From Thalassobius sp049116315 (GTDB taxonomy: Bacteria > Pseudomonadota > Alphaproteobacteria > Rhodobacterales > Rhodobacteraceae), in NCBI GenBank assembly GCA_049116315.1, contig JAGDZD010000001.1:62001-126000 (forward strand): DNA of 64,000 nt. Direction: 5' to 3'. The first letter of the stretch is position 1, and each line of letters opens with the position of its first letter. A program made the translations under genes and the position numbers. Under the pieces are notes generated by a model. The model was not told where the DNA came from. It saw nothing but the letters and a program-made list of their open reading frames with translations, and made no database searches. Positions 44,461-52,637 of this stretch are shown here, piece by piece.

Positions 44461-45173
44461 GCGCGTTTCGATCCTTTGGTGATGGCGGCGCGATAGCGCG
44501 CCCGACGCCATGCGCGGGTTACTTCACCCCAAGCACTGCGTTTCTTTTGGATGGTTGAGCCACCGTTGTCGGGGGCGGCACTGGTGATATGGCTTGGCCA
44601 CAGGGTCAGGCTGTCGACCCCTGTTTCCCAACGCATCTGCAACCAAGTGTCCACCGGACGATCAAAGGTTTCAGAACGTTCGACCAACCGTTGGGCAGCT
44701 GTGCGCCCCAAAACATAAAGCGCGGCGGTAAGGCCAATTTCCTGCGGGCGAAATAGGCTGACACCCTCTTGCTGGTCGCGCATCTGATCTGCGGTTTCAC
44801 GGTTGCGCATCGGAAACCGGATCAAGCAGTGTTCATCGGCATGGGCCAGCGCAAGTTTCAGCGCGGCGGGAAAATCGGGCCCGGTGGCGACGTCGTCCTC
44901 GGCCACCAACCCATAGGGGGCGTCCGCCTGTGCGATGGCCTGCCATGCACCTCTGTGGGACAGGAAGCAGCCAATTTCTGACGGCATCAGGCCAAAGGGA
45001 TACGCCGGGTTGAGAAGATGTTCCTGTGCGACCTGACCGCGCTCAGCCGCGCTCATTGCGCGCCCATCAACCGCGGGAAAAACCTGCCCGCCGGGCAGAT
45101 CGTTGATCAACGCATCCACCAGCCCTTGTCGGGCCGTGCTGGTGCTGAGGTGAATGATATGTGAGGTGACCAT
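44457..45173 (-). CDS. Glycosyltransferase family 25 (LPS glycosyltransferase)
   Basis: Probable LPS or surface-glycan transferase of 238 aa. GT25 hallmarks are IIHLSTSTARQ, VFPAVDGRAMS, GEIGCFLSHRGAW-type (here SEIGCFLSHRGAWQAIA) and the acidic GLVAEDDVATGPDF. The ATG at 45173 gives the usual MVTSHIIHLS start. No strong ribosome site is visible. Its stop overlaps the GT11 start, so the pair is an operon downstream of nothing else obvious. Confidence 0.85.
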   Translation of the reverse strand: MVTSHIIHLSTSTARQGLVDALINDLPGGQVFPAVDGRAMSAAERGQVAQEHLLNPAYPFGLMPSEIGCFLSHRGAWQAIAQADAPYGLVAEDDVATGPDFPAALKLALAHADEHCLIRFPMRNRETADQMRDQQEGVSLFRPQEIGLTAALYVLGRTAAQRLVERSETFDRPVDTWLQMRWETGVDSLTLWPSHITSAAPDNGGSTIQKKRSAWGEVTRAWRRARYRAAITKGSKRA

Positions 45174-45231
45174 GCTGTGTTGGTAAAAACTTTGCGTGGA
45201 TTGGTCCAGTCCAAACACCAAAGAGCATCGC

Positions 45232-45266
45232 AAAAGAAAACGCCCCCAGCTTTGCAGCCGGAGGCG
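45232..45266 (-). terminator. Rho-independent terminator of pnp
   Basis: On the minus strand CGCCTCCGGCT, loop GCAA, AGCTGGGGGCG is followed by TTTTCTTTT, with two imperfect pairs. It starts 24 bp after the pnp stop. Confidence 0.85.
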
Positions 45267-45289
45267 TCATTATCTCAAAAGCGCTGAAA

Positions 45290-47419
45290 TTACTCAGTGG
45301 CTTCTGGTTTTGCTTCTTCGCCAGTTTCCTGATCGACAACTTTCATCGACAAGCGCACTTTGCCGCGATCGTCAAAGCCCAGCAGTTTGACCCAAACTTC
45401 TTGACCCTCTTTGAGGACATCCGAAGGGTGGTTCAAACGACGGTTTTCGATCTGGGAAACGTGCACCAGACCATCGCGTTTGCCAAAGAAGTTTACGAAG
45501 GCGCCGAAGTCGACGATCTTCACAACTTTACCTTTGTACACTTTGCCTTCTTCAGGCTCAGCAACGATGGAATAGATCATGTCGTAGGCTTTCTTGATCG
45601 ACTCACCGTCTGGCGATGCGATCTTGATGATGCCTTCGTCGTTGATGTCGACTTTGGCGCCGGACACTTCAACGATCTCGCGAATAACCTTACCACCTGA
45701 ACCGATCACTTCACGGATCTTATCAGTTGGGATCTGCATGGTTTCGATGCGTGGTGCGTGCACCGAGAAGTCCGCCGCGCCAGACAGCGCTTTGTTCATC
45801 TCACCCAGAATGTGCATGCGGCCAGTTTTGGCCTGAGCCAAAGCTTTTTCCATGATGTCTGGGGTGATGCCTGCAACTTTGATGTCCATCTGCAGCGACG
45901 TGATGCCGTTTTCGGTACCCGCCACTTTGAAGTCCATGTCGCCCAGGTGATCTTCGTCACCCAGAATGTCAGACAGGATCGCATAAGAGCCATCGTCTTC
46001 CAGAACCAGACCCATAGCCACACCAGCGACCGCAGATTTCAACGGAACACCCGCATCCATCATCGACAGCGAGCCACCACAAACAGACGCCATAGAAGAC
46101 GAGCCGTTTGATTCAGTGATCTCAGAAACCACACGTACAGTGTATGGGAAGTCGGTTGCCGCAGGCAAAACAGCCTGAAGCGCGCGCCATGCCAATTTAC
46201 CGTGGCCGATTTCACGACGGCCTGGGCCGCTTACACGACCAACTTCACCAACCGAATAGGGTGGGAAGTTATAGTGCAGCATGAAGTTCGAACGGTAGTT
46301 GCCGTGCAACGCGTCGATGATTTGCTCGTCGTCGCCGGTGCCCAATGTGGTCACAACCAAGCCCTGAGTTTCACCGCGGGTGAACAAAGCCGAACCGTGG
46401 GTCCGTGGCAGGATACCTGTTTGTGAAACGATTGGACGGATCTCATCCAAAGCACGACCGTCGATGCGGCGGCTGTTTTTCACAACGTCGCCACGCAGAA
46501 CAACCGATTCCAGCTTTTTCATTGCGGAACCGAGGTTCGCATCGTCTTGCTGCTCTTCGCTCAGGCCTTCGATGATTTCGCTGCGCACAGCGCCAACGGC
46601 AGTGGTGCGCTCTTGCTTATCAGTGATGGCATAAGCCGCACGCATTTTGTCTTCGCCAGCGGCTTTGACAACGTCAAACAGCTCAGAATAATCCGGTGCA
46701 ACGAATTCAAATGGTTCTTTTGCTGCTTCTTCAGCCAGCGAGATGATCAGGTCGATCACAGGCTGCATTTGCTCGTGGGCAAAGTTCACCGCACCCAGCA
46801 TTTCAGCTTCGCTCAGCTCATAAGCTTCGGATTCAACCATCATCACTGCGTCTTTGGTACCGGCAACAACCAGGTCCAAGCGTTGATCAGGGTTGTTGCG
46901 CAGCTGATCCATGTCGTCCACGGCAGGGTTCAGAACGTATTCACCTTCGGTGTAACCCACACGGGCACAAGCGATTGGGCCGCGGAATGGTGCGCCAGAG
47001 ATGGTCAAAGCAGCAGAAGCAGCGATCATGGCAACAACATCAGGGTCGTTGACAAGGTCGTGGCTCAGAACTGTACACATCACCAGAACTTCGTGCTTGA
47101 AGCCGGGGACAAACAGAGGACGGATCGGACGGTCGATCAGACGTGCTGTCAGTGTTTCTTTTTCAGTAGGGCGCGCTTCGCGCTTAAAGAAACCGCCGGG
47201 AACTTTACCCGCGGCGTAGTATTTCTCTTGGTAGTGAACGGTCAAAGGAAAGAAGTCCTGACCGGGCTTTGGCGCCTTGGCAAAGGTCACGTTGGCCATG
47301 ACCGAAGTTTCACCCAAAGTGGCGATGACTGTGCCATCTGCCTGACGGGCAACCTTGCCCGTTTCCAAAGTGAGGGTTTCGTCGCCCCACTGCATCGTTT
47401 TCGTTGTTACGTCAAACAT
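45290..47419 (-). CDS. pnp: Polyribonucleotide nucleotidyltransferase (PNPase)
   Basis: 3'-to-5' phosphorolytic exoribonuclease, 709 aa. Two RNase PH domains flank an all-helical linker. The KH domain has KIREVIGSGGKVIREIVE and the S1 domain has KGKVVKIVDFGAFVNFFG; the C-terminus is acidic (EEAKPEATE). It begins MFDVTTKTMQWGDETLTLET. In most relatives rpsO lies directly upstream; here rpsO is 5.2 kb away. A GC-rich palindrome GGCGGCCCCATTGCCGCC about 60 bp before the ATG may be an RNase III autocontrol site. Confidence 0.98.
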   Translation of the reverse strand: MFDVTTKTMQWGDETLTLETGKVARQADGTVIATLGETSVMANVTFAKAPKPGQDFFPLTVHYQEKYYAAGKVPGGFFKREARPTEKETLTARLIDRPIRPLFVPGFKHEVLVMCTVLSHDLVNDPDVVAMIAASAALTISGAPFRGPIACARVGYTEGEYVLNPAVDDMDQLRNNPDQRLDLVVAGTKDAVMMVESEAYELSEAEMLGAVNFAHEQMQPVIDLIISLAEEAAKEPFEFVAPDYSELFDVVKAAGEDKMRAAYAITDKQERTTAVGAVRSEIIEGLSEEQQDDANLGSAMKKLESVVLRGDVVKNSRRIDGRALDEIRPIVSQTGILPRTHGSALFTRGETQGLVVTTLGTGDDEQIIDALHGNYRSNFMLHYNFPPYSVGEVGRVSGPGRREIGHGKLAWRALQAVLPAATDFPYTVRVVSEITESNGSSSMASVCGGSLSMMDAGVPLKSAVAGVAMGLVLEDDGSYAILSDILGDEDHLGDMDFKVAGTENGITSLQMDIKVAGITPDIMEKALAQAKTGRMHILGEMNKALSGAADFSVHAPRIETMQIPTDKIREVIGSGGKVIREIVEVSGAKVDINDEGIIKIASPDGESIKKAYDMIYSIVAEPEEGKVYKGKVVKIVDFGAFVNFFGKRDGLVHVSQIENRRLNHPSDVLKEGQEVWVKLLGFDDRGKVRLSMKVVDQETGEEAKPEATE

Positions 47420-47850
47420 GTGCGTATCCTAATTGGGAGCACTCCCAGGCGTATCCCGGGTCTCCCGTTGATATGGCGGCCCCATTGCCGCCGACCCCCT
47501 TTATCTTAATCTCACAACGCCAGGGTCCGGGCTCTGTGTCTCAGATGAAGCGGCCATACAGTAGTTTTGCCATTTTTGAAAGCGGCGATGTGGTCATCGG
47601 CGGCGCAACCCTCCTTTTTTCAAGGGGTTCTTGCCCTGTTCTGTCCCTCGCAGAGGGTCCATGGGGCTAAGATCGCGCGCGCTTCGGGATGAGGAGGCAG
47701 TTTTCGTCAGGCGGGGGCGGGCGCGTGAAGCTGGCGAATCTCTGCGAATTGACCTCGGGTCGGGGGGGGGCATGCCCGCAAACCTTTGAGGGCCGGGCAA
47801 GGCCATTTGAGTTTTCTAGATCCCCTTCTGGCCCCAAAGGAGGCCGGCAA
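47420..47850. other. Gap between pnp and the DUF2239 gene
   Basis: 431 bp with the pnp leader hairpin near 47475-47495, a run of nine G at 47762-47770 and AT-rich DNA near 47550-47600 that could hold the pnp promoter on the minus strand. No open frame has a ribosome site and recognisable product. A 209-aa minus-strand frame crossing into the DUF2239 gene is a codon shadow. Confidence 0.55.
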
Positions 47851-48414
47851 TCAGCGCGATGAGGCGTCGGTCGCCCCGGCCAAAAGTGTGCTGGCATAGG
47901 TGCGCACATCCACAGGCCAGTTGGCCGAATGGGCTTCAAAGGCAGCGCTTTGTCCGGAAAACAAGGCTCGGCTTGCTTCTTCAAAGCCGGGAAGGTTTCC
48001 GGCCATTGCGCTGAGGAACCGATAGGTAATTTCTTGGGTGCGGCGCGTGTCGGTTGCACCTTCGTCGGCGCGGCGGGCGTCGTCAATAAGGCGGCGCAGT
48101 GCTTGGGATGCCCCGCCGGGTTGCTGTGACAGCCAGTCCCAATGGCGCGGCAGTAAGGTGACTTCGCGCGGAACAACGCCCAACTTGGGGCGCCCCCTTC
48201 CGCGGGCAGGTTTGGCTGGTTCAGCATAGCGCGCCTGTATGTCTTCGGAGGTTCCGCGCAGGTCGAGATCCACAACCCGTCCGGTTTCATCGTCAAAGGT
48301 CAGCAAAGGGTCCGTGCTGTCAGATGCGGCCACCGCGACGGCCACCTCGGCAAGTGATCCTTTGTGAAGGCGTGTCATGCCTGCAAAGGCGGTAAAGGTC
48401 TTGGAATTGGTCAT
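47851..48414 (-). CDS. DUF2239 family protein
   Basis: Basic-acidic soluble protein of 187 aa, recognised as DUF2239 by FDDETGRVVDLDLRGT and the segment RGRGRPKLGVVPREVTLLPR followed by HWDWLSQQPGGASQALRRLI. The 'RPKLGVVPREVTL' stretch resembles part of a ribbon-helix-helix or histone-like DNA-binding tail, so it may bind DNA; this is inference. The ATG at 48414 follows AGGAGA. It is divergent from a GIY-YIG-like gene with a shared palindromic operator in the 96-bp gap. Confidence 0.8.
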   Translation of the reverse strand: MTNSKTFTAFAGMTRLHKGSLAEVAVAVAASDSTDPLLTFDDETGRVVDLDLRGTSEDIQARYAEPAKPARGRGRPKLGVVPREVTLLPRHWDWLSQQPGGASQALRRLIDDARRADEGATDTRRTQEITYRFLSAMAGNLPGFEEASRALFSGQSAAFEAHSANWPVDVRTYASTLLAGATDASSR

Positions 48415-48436
48415 GTGATATCTCCTGCTGCATTTA

Positions 48437-48480
48437 TTACCCGGGTAAAATAATGATTGCAATTAAAATCCGGGTAATAT
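48437..48480. promoter_or_regulatory. Palindromic operator pair TTACCCGGGTAA in a divergent promoter
   Basis: TTACCCGGGTAA (48437-48448) is a perfect 12-bp palindrome. A second, half-matching site AAATCCGGGTAA lies at 48466-48477, centres 29 bp apart. Both sit between the DUF2239 and GIY-YIG genes. No classical regulator is adjacent; DUF2239 itself is a candidate binder. Confidence 0.6.
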
Positions 48481-48510
48481 TAAAGCGGGACCTTCAAATA
48501 GGAGATCACC

Positions 48511-48846
48511 ATGGATCATAAAGACAAAAAAGACGCGTTGGCGGCGTATCGAGAAACTGAAAAATCGACCGGCGTGTTTGCGATCCACGCCCACCCGCTT
48601 GGGCAGTCTTGGGTTGGATTTTCGACGGATCTGCCGGCAATGAAGCGTCGGCTGTGGTTCGAGTTTCGCCTAGGTGCGGTTAAGCCTGTGGCGCTACAGC
48701 AGGCGTGGAAGGACACTGGCGGCGAAGCCTTTGAGTTTGAAACCCTTGAGGTCTTGCCCAAAGACACCTTGCCGGTCGCCCGGTCGCGAATGCTGAAAGA
48801 AAAGCGGAACTTGTGGTGCGATCGACTGGAGGCCGCGATGATCTGA
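48511..48846 (+). CDS. GIY-YIG nuclease-like protein
   Basis: Small protein of 111 aa. It has a GIY-YIG-like pair as GVFAI and WVGF in STGVFAIHAHPLGQSWVGFS, followed by KRRLWFEFRLGAV, typical of a stand-alone GIY-YIG subfamily. The catalytic Glu of classic nucleases cannot be placed with certainty, and catalytic activity is unproven. It is divergent from DUF2239 and shares its promoter region; a functional pair is likely. The ATG follows ATAGGAG. Confidence 0.75.
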   Translation: MDHKDKKDALAAYRETEKSTGVFAIHAHPLGQSWVGFSTDLPAMKRRLWFEFRLGAVKPVALQQAWKDTGGEAFEFETLEVLPKDTLPVARSRMLKEKRNLWCDRLEAAMI

Positions 48847-48856
48847 GAAAAACACT

Positions 48857-48895
48857 TGCAATGCAGGTTTTTGCAGCATATTGCATGTTTGTGCA
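48857..48895. promoter_or_regulatory. TGCA repeats with 10-bp period before the DeoR-type gene
   Basis: TGCA occurs at 48857, 48862, 48872, 48882 and 48892; the last four are exactly 10 bp apart. They lie immediately upstream of the DeoR-family start at 48914. DeoR-type repressors often bind tandem repeats spaced about one helical turn apart, so this is a likely autoregulatory operator. Confidence 0.6.
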
Positions 48896-48913
48896 GAAAC
48901 TTGCGAGGTTGGG

Positions 48914-49669
48914 ATGGACCTGAATAATCCAGAAATACGACAAGGCCTGTTGGCCGACCGATTGAAGACAGGGGTTCAGATCGTTGCGGCGGAGGTTGCG
49001 CAAGAATTTGATGTATCCATTGATACCATTCGGCGCGACATCATTGCCCTAGAAGACGCTGGTGTGGCCCATCGGGTGCGCGGCGGTGCGGTGCCTGTCT
49101 CTGTGCCTGCGGCCCCGATGCACCAAAGGGCATCAGCCCCTAAACCTGCGTTGGAACAAATGGCGACTGCGGCACTAGCGCGTCTGGGATCCTGCCAAAC
49201 CTTGGCGTTGGATGGGGGCAGTTCGGTACTGTCCTTGGCGCGCCAACTGCCTGCATCCCAGGACGTGTTGATTGTAACGCCGTCCCCTTGGATTGCGGTG
49301 GCCTGCCACGAACGTGGTCTTCAAGTGTTTCAGCTGGGCGGAAAGCTTAGCGCGCGTGGCGGGATTGCGATCTCAGAGCCTGCGCAAACGCAAATGGCTG
49401 GGATTCGCGTCGATCTGGCGGTCCTCGGCAGCTGCGGTGTTGACAGTGAGTTTGGCCTCAGCTGCGATGAATACGAAGAAGTTGCGATCAAAAAGGCGCT
49501 TGTTGCTGCGGCGGATCGTTCCTTTGTGCTGGCGGATAAGTCCAAGCTCGGACTGCGTGCACGGCATCACACCATGCCTTTGGATCATATTGACCTTGTG
49601 GTGACCGATGCTTCGGCCTCGGAAACCGATATTGCCCTTGAACAGAATGTGGACGTCTTGCATGCCTAA
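48914..49669 (+). CDS. DeoR-family transcriptional regulator
   Basis: Repressor of 251 aa. The DeoR-type HTH is at ~10-60 (VQIVAAEVAQEFDVSIDTIR followed by RDIIALEDAGVAHRVRGGAV). The C-terminal sugar-phosphate-sensing domain has LALDGGSSVLSLARQL, VLGSCGVDSEFGLSCD and FVLADKSKLGLRA. The ATG at 48914 follows GAGG. It overlaps the MFS gene by 8 bp. A sugar-phosphate signal is the family norm but not shown here. Confidence 0.9.
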   Translation: MDLNNPEIRQGLLADRLKTGVQIVAAEVAQEFDVSIDTIRRDIIALEDAGVAHRVRGGAVPVSVPAAPMHQRASAPKPALEQMATAALARLGSCQTLALDGGSSVLSLARQLPASQDVLIVTPSPWIAVACHERGLQVFQLGGKLSARGGIAISEPAQTQMAGIRVDLAVLGSCGVDSEFGLSCDEYEEVAIKKALVAAADRSFVLADKSKLGLRARHHTMPLDHIDLVVTDASASETDIALEQNVDVLHA

Positions 49670-50801
49670 ACTACGAACTCCTTGGCGCGCAGTCTCTGCC
49701 GTCTTTATTCTCACCGGCTGGTTCTTTGGGGTGCTGGCCTCTCGGATCCCCGCACTTGCGGATAAGCATGACCTGTCGCACGGCGCGCTGGGCACAATGC
49801 TGTTGTTGCCGGTGTTAGGCGCCATTCTGGCATTTCCATATTCAGGGAAACTGGCGGACAAGCTGGGCGCGGTCAGAGTCACACAGACCTTGGCAATTGG
49901 GGCCACAACCTCGTTAATGCTGCTGGCTTTTGCGCCCAACTTGGCGACCTTTGGCTTCGCTTTGTTTCTGTTTGGCGGCTTTCAGGGCGGCACAGATGTC
50001 ACAATGAACGTTTGGGCAGGCGAGGTTGAGAAATCGATGAAGCGGCCAGTGATGTCGTCGTTTCACGCAATGTTCAGTGTAGGCACGGGACTTGGCGCGG
50101 GCAGCGGGTTTCTTGCGGCCAGTCTGGGGCAAAGCGTCTCGGTGCATTTCGTGCTGGCTGCGCTGTGTATGGCCGCAATCGTTTTCCCGATGACCAAGGT
50201 TGGCTGGGTGTCCGAAACCAATAGCGCGGCTGAAAAGGCCCCGATCATTGCCATTCCCAAGGGCGGGTTGTTCTTGGTTGGCTTTATGACCTTCTGTGCG
50301 GCTATCGGCGAAGGCGCCTTGGCCGATTGGAGCGCCATCTTCTTGATCGAACTGTCCCATGTCACCGAGGCCAAAGCCGCTCTGGGATATGCCGTCTTTT
50401 CCGCTGCCATGGTGATCACCCGCTTGCTTGGCGACCGGATCATTGCCTCGTTGGGGCCGGTGTTGACGGCACGATTGGCGGGCGCGGTCGCGACGGTTGG
50501 TGTATTCTTGGCCGTGATGTTGCCGACCTATGAAACCGCCCTTGTGGGCTTTGCTTTGATGGGTGTCGGGTATTCGGTTGTGTTCCCGCTGGCGTTCAGC
50601 CGCGCGGCCAGCGATCCGTCGATGGCCCCCGGTGCGGCAATCGCCAGCGTGGCCACACTGGGCTATGGCGGCGCATTGCTTGGCCCGCCACTGATCGGCT
50701 TTATCTCCGAGATGAGTTCGCTGCGGATGGGCTTTATCGTCTTGGGTTGTCTTGCTTTTGCGATTTCGGTTGTTGCGTTTTCATTGCGCCGCGACACCTG
50801 A
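49662..50801 (+). CDS. MFS transporter (YbjJ-like)
   Basis: Twelve-helix major facilitator of 379 aa. It begins PKLRTPWRAVSAVFILTGWF, includes GVLASRIPALADKHDLSHG and the motif A-like loop GKLADKLGAVRVTQ, and has an EGALADWSAIFL segment as in the YbjJ group. It overlaps the DeoR gene and is probably under its control. The substrate is likely a sugar-related compound by association only. Confidence 0.88.
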   Translation: MPKLRTPWRAVSAVFILTGWFFGVLASRIPALADKHDLSHGALGTMLLLPVLGAILAFPYSGKLADKLGAVRVTQTLAIGATTSLMLLAFAPNLATFGFALFLFGGFQGGTDVTMNVWAGEVEKSMKRPVMSSFHAMFSVGTGLGAGSGFLAASLGQSVSVHFVLAALCMAAIVFPMTKVGWVSETNSAAEKAPIIAIPKGGLFLVGFMTFCAAIGEGALADWSAIFLIELSHVTEAKAALGYAVFSAAMVITRLLGDRIIASLGPVLTARLAGAVATVGVFLAVMLPTYETALVGFALMGVGYSVVFPLAFSRAASDPSMAPGAAIASVATLGYGGALLGPPLIGFISEMSSLRMGFIVLGCLAFAISVVAFSLRRDT

Positions 50802-50819
50802 CAAAACCACGGTCGCAGG

Positions 50820-51149
50820 TTACTTCAGTGCCTCTGCGGCCGTGTCAAACGACTGGGACAGCTGGGCCAGCATGTCGGTACGCACCTTATAGAACACCCA
50901 GTTCTTGATCTTCTTTGCGCTGACAAGGCCCGCGGTTTCCAGCGCCTTCATGTGGCTGGTTACCGTGGGTTGGCTTAACCCAATCTTTGAGGTGATAAAG
51001 CCGACGCACACCCCATCTTGCACCAGATCACCATCGCGCTGCGGTGGAAAATGCGCAGTTGGATCCAGTAACCAATCCATGATCTGCGCCCGCTGGGGGT
51101 TGGACAGTGCCCGCATCATCGGGACCACATCTGAAACAGGGCTTTGCAT
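50820..51149 (-). CDS. ArsR/SmtB-type HTH transcriptional regulator
   Basis: Winged-helix protein of 109 aa. The HTH is in MRALSNPQRAQIMDWLL, then IGLSQPTVTSHMKALETAGLVSAKKIKNW. No metal-binding cysteine pair is seen apart from a single Cys in QDGVCVGFITSK, so it may sense a small molecule or redox state. It is divergent from the PLP-decarboxylase gene with a palindrome in the gap; control of that gene is likely. Confidence 0.88.
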   Translation of the reverse strand: MQSPVSDVVPMMRALSNPQRAQIMDWLLDPTAHFPPQRDGDLVQDGVCVGFITSKIGLSQPTVTSHMKALETAGLVSAKKIKNWVFYKVRTDMLAQLSQSFDTAAEALK

Positions 51150-51160
51150 ATTGATGTTTT

Positions 51161-51170
51161 TCTATATAGA
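51161..51170. promoter_or_regulatory. Candidate ArsR operator TCTATATAGA
   Basis: A perfect 10-bp AT-rich palindrome in the 59-bp gap between the ArsR and PLP-decarboxylase genes. A further TAGA with a TGTCGATG spacer follows to 51187. ArsR-type regulators bind AT-rich dyads like this. It could equally be a -10 box; the two are hard to separate here. Confidence 0.45.
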
Positions 51171-51208
51171 TAAGTGTCGATGTAGAATCGAGTTTTGAGG
51201 AAGATGAC

Positions 51209-52558
51209 ATGAGCGAGCAGAAATTGCTAGAACAGGCTGATCAATTGGCGCGGGCCTATATTGATGGCATCGAAACCCGCCGGGTGTTTCCTGCCCCAGA
51301 GGCCGTTGCGGATCTGGTTGGGTTTCAAGAAGATCTGCCGCCCCAGGGGCTGCCGGCCGAGGAAACCATTGCATTGATGGATCGGCTTGGCTCTGCCGCA
51401 ACTGTGGCAAACAACGGCCCAAACTACTTTGGATTTGTGATCGGAGCGAGCTTGCCTGTGGCTGCTGCTGCGGAACGGCTGGCAGGGGCGTGGGATCAAT
51501 GCGCGTCGACATTTGACTCCAGCCCAGCAGTGGACGCCATCGAAAAGCAGGCCGCTGTTTGGGTGAAGGACATCCTTGATCTGCCGCGCTCCTCTGCTGT
51601 TGCCTTTGGGACGTCAGCCACGGCTTGCGGGCTGAGCTGTTTGGCGGCCGCGCGGGCCCATCTGTTGGCGCAAAAAGGCTGGGACGTGTCCGAACAAGGC
51701 CTGATGGGCGCGCCAGAGGTTCGGGTGGTTGTGCCAGCCTCGACCCATGTGACGGTGCGCAAAGCACTGCAAATTCTGGGATTTGGTTGGGCGCGTGTGA
51801 TCAAAGCGCCGGTTGATGACTGTGGTCGGATTATCGCTGATCAATTGCCGGTGATGGATGACCTGACAATTCTGGTTTTGCAGGCTGGCGAGGTGAACAC
51901 CGGAGAGTTTGACCCATTTGAGGACGTTATTCCTGTGGCCAAAGCCGCTGGCGCTTGGGTGCATGTGGATGGTGCGTTTGGACTTTGGGCGCGGGCCTCT
52001 GCGAAAATGCGGTCTTTGACTGACGGGATCGAAGGCGCGGACAGTTGGACCACGGATGGCCATAAGTGGCTGAACACCCCCTATGACGGGGCTATGGCAA
52101 TCTGTCGGGATCCGCATGCTTTGGCGCGGGTGATGAACAGCGACGCGGCCTATTCTGCGGCCTCTGCGGATGCGCAGAAAAACCTCACATTGGAATTTTC
52201 GCGCCGGGCGCGGGGCATTCCAATTTGGGCAGCGTTGCGCAGTTTGGGGCGCGACGGTGTTGCGGCCTTGGTTGAACAGCATCACGCACAAGCGGGTGCG
52301 ATCGCCTCGGCCCTCAAGGCGGCGGGCTTTGAGGTGCTCAACAACGTGGTTCTTAATCAGGTTTTGGTGCGCGCCGCCGATGATGAAGCCACTGTGCGCG
52401 TGATGAAATCGGTCCAAGACAGCGGCAAAGCGTGGTTTGGCGGGTCCGTATGGCAAGGCAGACCGGCATTTCGCATCAGCCTGTCGTCCTTTCGTACCCA
52501 AGATCGGCATGTTGCTGCATTGATCGATCAATTGGTCAGTATTGGCCCCAAAGGATGA
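51209..52558 (+). CDS. PLP-dependent group II decarboxylase / aminotransferase-like protein
   Basis: Fold-type I PLP enzyme of 449 aa. The Schiff-base Lys286 is in SWTTDGHKWLNTPYDGA, the pyridine-ring Asp254 in WVHVDGAFGLWA, and GTSATACGLSCLAAAR forms the phosphate loop. It most resembles aromatic/diaminobutyrate-type amino-acid decarboxylases. The substrate is unknown. The ATG follows TTTTGAGGAAG. It is divergent from the ArsR-type gene and convergent with rpsO. Confidence 0.87.
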   Translation: MSEQKLLEQADQLARAYIDGIETRRVFPAPEAVADLVGFQEDLPPQGLPAEETIALMDRLGSAATVANNGPNYFGFVIGASLPVAAAAERLAGAWDQCASTFDSSPAVDAIEKQAAVWVKDILDLPRSSAVAFGTSATACGLSCLAAARAHLLAQKGWDVSEQGLMGAPEVRVVVPASTHVTVRKALQILGFGWARVIKAPVDDCGRIIADQLPVMDDLTILVLQAGEVNTGEFDPFEDVIPVAKAAGAWVHVDGAFGLWARASAKMRSLTDGIEGADSWTTDGHKWLNTPYDGAMAICRDPHALARVMNSDAAYSAASADAQKNLTLEFSRRARGIPIWAALRSLGRDGVAALVEQHHAQAGAIASALKAAGFEVLNNVVLNQVLVRAADDEATVRVMKSVQDSGKAWFGGSVWQGRPAFRISLSSFRTQDRHVAALIDQLVSIGPKG

Positions 52559-52577
52559 TCTCGCGGCGGTTCTAAAT

Positions 52578-52615
52578 GCAAAACGCCCGCTTGGCAGAAC
52601 CAAGCGGGCGTTTCG
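52578..52615. terminator. Bidirectional terminator between the PLP gene and rpsO
   Basis: AAACGCCCGCTTG (52581-52593) pairs perfectly with CAAGCGGGCGTTT (52601-52613). A T-run on the minus strand (TTTTGCATTT) ends rpsO; the plus strand has TTT only. Confidence 0.9.
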
Positions 52616-52637
52616 AAATCCAAATGGATTGTCAGGC

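Noticed and set aside
46547..47509. 320-codon plus-strand frame across pnp
   Set aside because: It is antisense to the well-conserved pnp gene and its translation has no family pattern.
47762..47770. Run of nine G as a phase-variation tract
   Set aside because: It lies outside any supported coding frame and promoter; it may simply be chance in GC-rich spacer.
47667..48296. 209-codon minus-strand frame overlapping the DUF2239 gene
   Set aside because: Proline-rich translation without motifs; the DUF2239 frame on the same strand has a ribosome site and family match.
48430..48900. CRISPR-like short repeats
   Set aside because: The repeats are only 4-12 bp and sit in promoters; there are no 25-40 bp repeats with unique spacers anywhere I could see.
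51614..52603. 329-codon minus-strand frame over the PLP decarboxylase-like gene
   Set aside because: It is antisense to a gene with an intact PLP-Lys motif; its composition is typical of a shadow frame.
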